Source: Parcubacteria group bacterium CG11_big_fil_rev_8_21_14_0_20_39_14
Lineage (GTDB): Bacteria > Patescibacteriota > Minisyncoccia > Minisyncoccales > GCA-002787255
DNA: 7,663 nucleotides
NCBI GenBank assembly: GCA_002787255.1
Contig: PCWD01000032.1
Span: forward strand, 1 to 7,663
Reading direction: 5' to 3'
Part shown: in pieces, positions 5,410 to 7,663 of the stretch
Layout of the letters: each line of letters starts with the position of its first letter
Numbering within the stretch: the first letter of the stretch is position 1
Made by a program: the position numbers and the translations under genes
The notes under the pieces: generated by a model
Database searches by the model: none
Seen by the model: the letters and a program-made list of their open reading frames with translations, nothing else
Told to the model about the DNA's origin: nothing

Positions 5410-5584
5410 CCAAAAAATTCGCCGGCCCAAGCGAGGGCGCGGCGGGAAGCATAGCGAAGCGAAGTCCCGCACCGAGCTTGCTCTGGTGCGTGGAGAAAAG
5501 GGGCTTGGGGAAAACGCCCCGAAGGAGTCGCCGAAGGCGACCCTACGGGGTAAAAATTCCCGCCCTGCCCGAGCGATTTTTAGA
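5410..5584 (+). repeat. GC-rich structured intergenic repeat, copy 2 (inverted relative to copy 1)
   Basis: This is about 175 bp, matching the reverse complement of 177-350 with about 9 substitutions and one extra T near the right end. The internal hairpins are retained. One substitution changes ACCCT-AC-AGGGT in copy 1 to ACCCT-AC-GGGGT here, which as RNA keeps the stem through a G-U pair. CTTCC occurs at both edges (5407-5411 and 5586-5590) and could be a target duplication, though it overlaps the element end and has no equivalent at copy 1. The 98- and 116-codon open frames across it are not credible genes. Confidence 0.9.
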
Positions 5585-5705
5585 ACTTCCCTACTGGCTC
5601 CCCATACTGGACGCATTTAGAACTATAGATTGGAAGAAAATAAGAGAAGAATTAGCGGCTTTAAAGGTTTTTGGATATTCGGAGTTTAAAAGTGTTTCTT
5701 TGTAA
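5585..5705 (+). pseudogene. Possible 3' tail of a gene broken by the repeat
   Basis: After the repeat, about 40 codons read in one frame: LPYWLPILDAFRTIDWKKI, then a charged helix REELAALKVFGYSEFKSVSL, and TAA at 5703-5705. The composition looks like a genuine C-terminus (hydrophobic segment, then amphipathic helix), but upstream the frame enters the repeat and has no plausible start. The tail overlaps the 3' end of the leftward gene at 5686 by 20 bp. I do not recognise the protein. Chance openness over 40 codons is possible. Confidence 0.35.
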
Positions 5706-6123
5706 TAGCAACGATATTAAATATGTTCTCGCTTAAATAACCAAAAATTCTTCCTGAATTAGTGTAATCAATTTGTAATAATTCTGCGTCCTTAGGTAGA
5801 CCCAAAAATAATGGCTTATAATTACCGCTATTGTGTATTCGCTTGCAATCTATGCCAGATACATCTCGGCAGAGCAAGTGCTTTGTCAAAGTCCTGTTAA
5901 TTCTTCCAAGTTCTTTGGTTAATTTTTTAGCCTCTATTTTATCTAATTTACAAATCTCGCATTGTGATTGGTTATATTTTGCAAAATTAAAAACAACTGA
6001 CTTATTTTCATAGTCAGTTAATGCTGTTGAAACAGCGATTTCTGGCGATAATTGTTTATTGTCTTCTTTAATTCTTCCTATTTCAGCTATTCTTTCGTTT
6101 AGAGGCTGTGAGTCTTCTGGCAT
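5686..6123 (-). CDS. Presumed toxin partner of the Panacea protein, family unrecognised
   Basis: The protein has 145 residues from the chosen ATG. The helical N-terminus is followed by CEIC (Cys55, Cys58) and further Cys at 85 and 93, which could make a zinc site. A Lys/Arg-rich helix (61-83) precedes a C-terminal strand pattern SGRIFGYLSENIFNIVAI ending KKHF. The closing Arg-Ile-Phe-Gly-Tyr then hydrophobic strand then His loosely recalls the tails of small ribonuclease toxins such as RelE-type, but this is weak. It overlaps the end of the Panacea gene, the organisation typical of toxin-antitoxin pairs in which Panacea neutralises varied toxins. An ATG at 6144 would add 7 residues; neither start has a clear ribosome site, so translational coupling is likely. 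Confidence 0.72.
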   Translation of the reverse strand: MPEDSQPLNERIAEIGRIKEDNKQLSPEIAVSTALTDYENKSVVFNFAKYNQSQCEICKLDKIEAKKLTKELGRINRTLTKHLLCRDVSGIDCKRIHNSGNYKPLFLGLPKDAELLQIDYTNSGRIFGYLSENIFNIVAITKKHF

Positions 6124-6571
6124 AATAATGCTTAGCAATTGCAAGATTTATTTTATTACTTGAATGCTCGCCTAAACTCAAACCTTGTCTTGCTTCTTGC
6201 CAAGGAAGTTCTGAGTGGGTTAAAGCCTCTAAATATCCTGCGTCGTATTTACCATAAACATTCCAGACATTTTTAAGAAATTTCTCTTCTTTCTCGTTGA
6301 ATGGTAGTTTTATATCTTCAAGACCAGTAAGCTGGATTGGATTTGACTCAAATGCCTTAAAACGACGATACAACGTTGGTATTGCTGGACCGTGCATCCA
6401 AGCTTCTATCGGCTCATAAAAAAGCTTTCTGTTATGAAAAACAATATGCCAAACCTGTGCATAATAAACTAACTTCTGTAGTTTAAGGTTGGTTATTGGC
6501 TTTTTTTCTTTATCTGCTACTCTTAAGAAATATAATGCCACAGATAAAGGATTTGTTTTTGTATAGCCCAT
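6083..6571 (-). CDS. Panacea/DUF4065 (SocA/GepA-like) antitoxin
   Basis: The protein has 162 residues with a Panacea domain. It opens with an N-terminal helix; LKLQKLVYYAQVWHI (29-43) is the hallmark motif, followed by PIEAWMHGPAIPTLYRRFK (54-72), the second conserved block, and a C-terminal helical part with THSELPWQEAR. Panacea-domain proteins act as antitoxins that bind and neutralise many unrelated toxins; relatives include SocA, the ClpXP adaptor-antitoxin of Caulobacter. The overlapping downstream gene is the natural partner. The ATG at 6571 has no Shine-Dalgarno. It is preceded by its own promoter with an AT-rich palindrome suited to autoregulation. Confidence 0.92.
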   Translation of the reverse strand: MGYTKTNPLSVALYFLRVADKEKKPITNLKLQKLVYYAQVWHIVFHNRKLFYEPIEAWMHGPAIPTLYRRFKAFESNPIQLTGLEDIKLPFNEKEEKFLKNVWNVYGKYDAGYLEALTHSELPWQEARQGLSLGEHSSNKINLAIAKHYYARRLTASKRKNS

Positions 6572-6601
6572 TTTAATATTATAATTAAGATTAGAGAAAA
6601 C

Positions 6602-6629
6602 AGTATAATATATTATAAAAAGAGGTCAA
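6602..6629 (-). promoter_or_regulatory. Promoter and palindrome of the Panacea gene pair
   Basis: On the minus strand the -35 is TTGACC (plus 6624-6629), followed by a 16-bp spacer and the -10 TATACT (6602-6607). The start would be near 6595, a leader of about 23 bases. A perfect 14-bp palindrome, TATAATATATTATA (6604-6617), overlaps the -10 and spacer and is a candidate operator for autoregulation. It could also be a chance product of AT richness. Confidence 0.6.
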
Positions 6630-6664
6630 ATCGGAGCTGTTATTATTTTCTAACACAAAGACAG

Positions 6665-6694
6665 TTGTCAAGCAATAACCACTGAAGCCATAAA
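6665..6694 (+). promoter_or_regulatory. Possible promoter of the right-edge gene
   Basis: TTGTCA (6665-6670), an 18-bp spacer and CATAAA (6689-6694) are an acceptable sigma-70-like pair about 30 bases before the ATG at 6726. The -10 is only 4 of 6 to consensus and the area is A/T-rich, so this is tentative. Confidence 0.35.
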
Positions 6695-6725
6695 AATAAA
6701 AAAGTAATGAAAAATGTAATGAAAT

Positions 6726-7663
6726 ATGCTTGATTTAAGCGAGTTATCTCAAGAAAATTTAGAAAAAACTCAAAAAATTCTGAAGATAGTTTTGGATTGG
6801 TGTCAGCTTCAATTTAATAGATTAACAGGTATTATTAAAATCCCGTTAAAAAAATTTGAAAAAGAAGGGTTTTATTACGATGAAATTGTAGCGGTGCTTA
6901 ATAGAATAAATGATAAAACTGAAATTATTGAAATTAAAAATGAATGGTTTTTGAAAAAATATAATGAGTTTAGACAACAACATTTTATTCTTGACCACCT
7001 TGAAAAAACAGATAGATTTACTGAGAGATGGAAGAAAAGCTTATTAGACGCACTAATTACCCAAAGTAATTTGCCCGTTTCGGAAGAAGATTTAAAAAAC
7101 TATATTATATTAAGAATAGAAAACCTAAATGAGTTAAAGGAAATAAAGAAAGAGGTAGATAAGAAAATTAAAGAAAAGGAAAGAATAACAGCAAGAAAAG
7201 AGGGGCAACCAGTAGAACTTTTTACTAACGAAGTCGTGCCAGACCGAACCGCAGAAATAGAAAGACAAATGAACGAGGCAAGAAAGTGGGAAGTAGAACG
7301 GTGGGAGCGAGAAAGGCTACATAAAGAACAACTGAAACAGGATAGGATATTAAGAACACCTGTTGATAAATATACTCACGCCTTAGATTTAATAATTGAA
7401 AGGGCTGAATTTGCTGAGGATGGTAATAGTTTCAGTATAGAATTTTATGACTTTAACTTTGAACAAATGATTGGCTCAAGAATGCTGGAAAAATTTCTAA
7501 CTGAATTACAGAATAATGGCTGTTTTGAAAAATACGAAAGGACTAATTATGCGGGTGGCACAAGATTTAGTTTTCTTAAGGTTAATATAAAAAATCTTAA
7601 AAAATTTAAGGAAAGGAAGGGCAAAAAAATAAAGAGGGAGGAGAAAAGGAAGATTAGAAAAAT
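6726..7663 (+). CDS. Charged coiled-coil-rich protein of unknown function, 3' end outside the window
   Basis: There are 312 codons without a stop, running off the right edge. Residues 1-125 look like a compact, mostly helical region with IIKIPLKKFEKEGFYYDEIVAVLNRI, which resembles a winged-helix segment. A very charged, probably coiled-coil stretch follows (about 130-205, with KKEVDKKIKEKERI and RKWEVERWERERLHKEQ). A second folded region (about 210-290) has EFYDFNFEQM, LTELQNNGCFEKY and YAGGTRFSFLKV, again like a small winged helix. The visible end is strongly Lys/Arg-rich. No signal peptide or membrane segment is seen. I recognise no family. Two wHTH-like ends around a coiled coil would suit a DNA-binding or scaffold role, but that is inference. 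The ATG lacks a Shine-Dalgarno. Confidence 0.85.
   Translation, partial: MLDLSELSQENLEKTQKILKIVLDWCQLQFNRLTGIIKIPLKKFEKEGFYYDEIVAVLNRINDKTEIIEIKNEWFLKKYNEFRQQHFILDHLEKTDRFTERWKKSLLDALITQSNLPVSEEDLKNYIILRIENLNELKEIKKEVDKKIKEKERITARKEGQPVELFTNEVVPDRTAEIERQMNEARKWEVERWERERLHKEQLKQDRILRTPVDKYTHALDLIIERAEFAEDGNSFSIEFYDFNFEQMIGSRMLEKFLTELQNNGCFEKYERTNYAGGTRFSFLKVNIKNLKKFKERKGKKIKREEKRKIRK

Noticed and set aside
177..5584. CRISPR array or direct-repeat array
   Set aside because: The only sizeable repeat has two inverted copies 5 kb apart; no short, regularly spaced direct repeats were seen.
5407..5590. CTTCC target-site duplication around repeat copy 2
   Set aside because: The 5-bp match overlaps the end of the element and no matching duplication is seen at copy 1, so it may be chance.
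5320..5705. Open frames of 98 (minus) and 116 (plus) codons across repeat copy 2, and 79 codons across copy 1
   Set aside because: They exist because the GC-rich repeat lacks stops in several frames; they encode low-complexity Arg/Pro/Ser-rich sequence and have no ribosome sites. Only the tail after 5585 looks protein-like.

Overview
The window is AT-rich and packed with short genes, weak or absent Shine-Dalgarno sequences, accessory functions and GC-rich structured intergenic repeats. This resembles a small-genome bacterium of the Patescibacteria/CPR type. No ribosomal or housekeeping marker is present to prove it, so the taxonomy is inference. TAA, TAG and TGA all look to be used as stops. 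The genes are overwhelmingly defence- and stress-related, so the window reads as an accessory (defence) island.

Layout. Bases 1-540 are mostly non-coding: an open frame of doubtful meaning enters from the left edge, followed by copy 1 of a ~174-bp GC-rich structured repeat and a strong hairpin terminator. A leftward three-gene cassette follows: a small PD-(D/E)XK-type nuclease (1324-1734), a basic 103-residue protein (916-1227) and a Cys-rich HNH/treble-clef-like protein (540-833). It is divergent from a rightward LexA-type self-cleaving repressor (1906-2529). The two transcripts start from back-to-back promoters that share AGAACA/TGTTCT half-sites, so LexA probably represses both itself and the nuclease cassette, making the cassette damage-inducible. 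Directly after lexA lies a 22-codon fragment of a second LexA C-terminus, a scar of recombination at this locus.

Next is a complete Type II restriction-modification system. A gamma-class N6-adenine methyltransferase (2603-4201, rightward) runs tail-to-tail, with a 17-bp overlap, into an AccI-family restriction endonuclease (4185-5069, leftward). The endonuclease is preceded by a 68-residue XRE-type controller gene (5074-5280), which has a near-leaderless promoter and a candidate operator. Upstream of the controller is copy 2 of the structured repeat, inverted relative to copy 1. The two copies bracket the nuclease/LexA/R-M block. Copy 2 adjoins what looks like the 3' tail of a broken gene.

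To the right is a leftward toxin-antitoxin-like pair: a Panacea/DUF4065 protein (6083-6571) overlapping an unrecognised downstream partner (5686-6123, the presumptive toxin). A rightward, charged, coiled-coil-rich protein (from 6726) then runs off the right edge. Three selfish or defensive modules (LexA-controlled nucleases, R-M, TA) thus sit side by side, two of them between inverted copies of one repeat. All family calls are from motif reading by eye; no database search was run.
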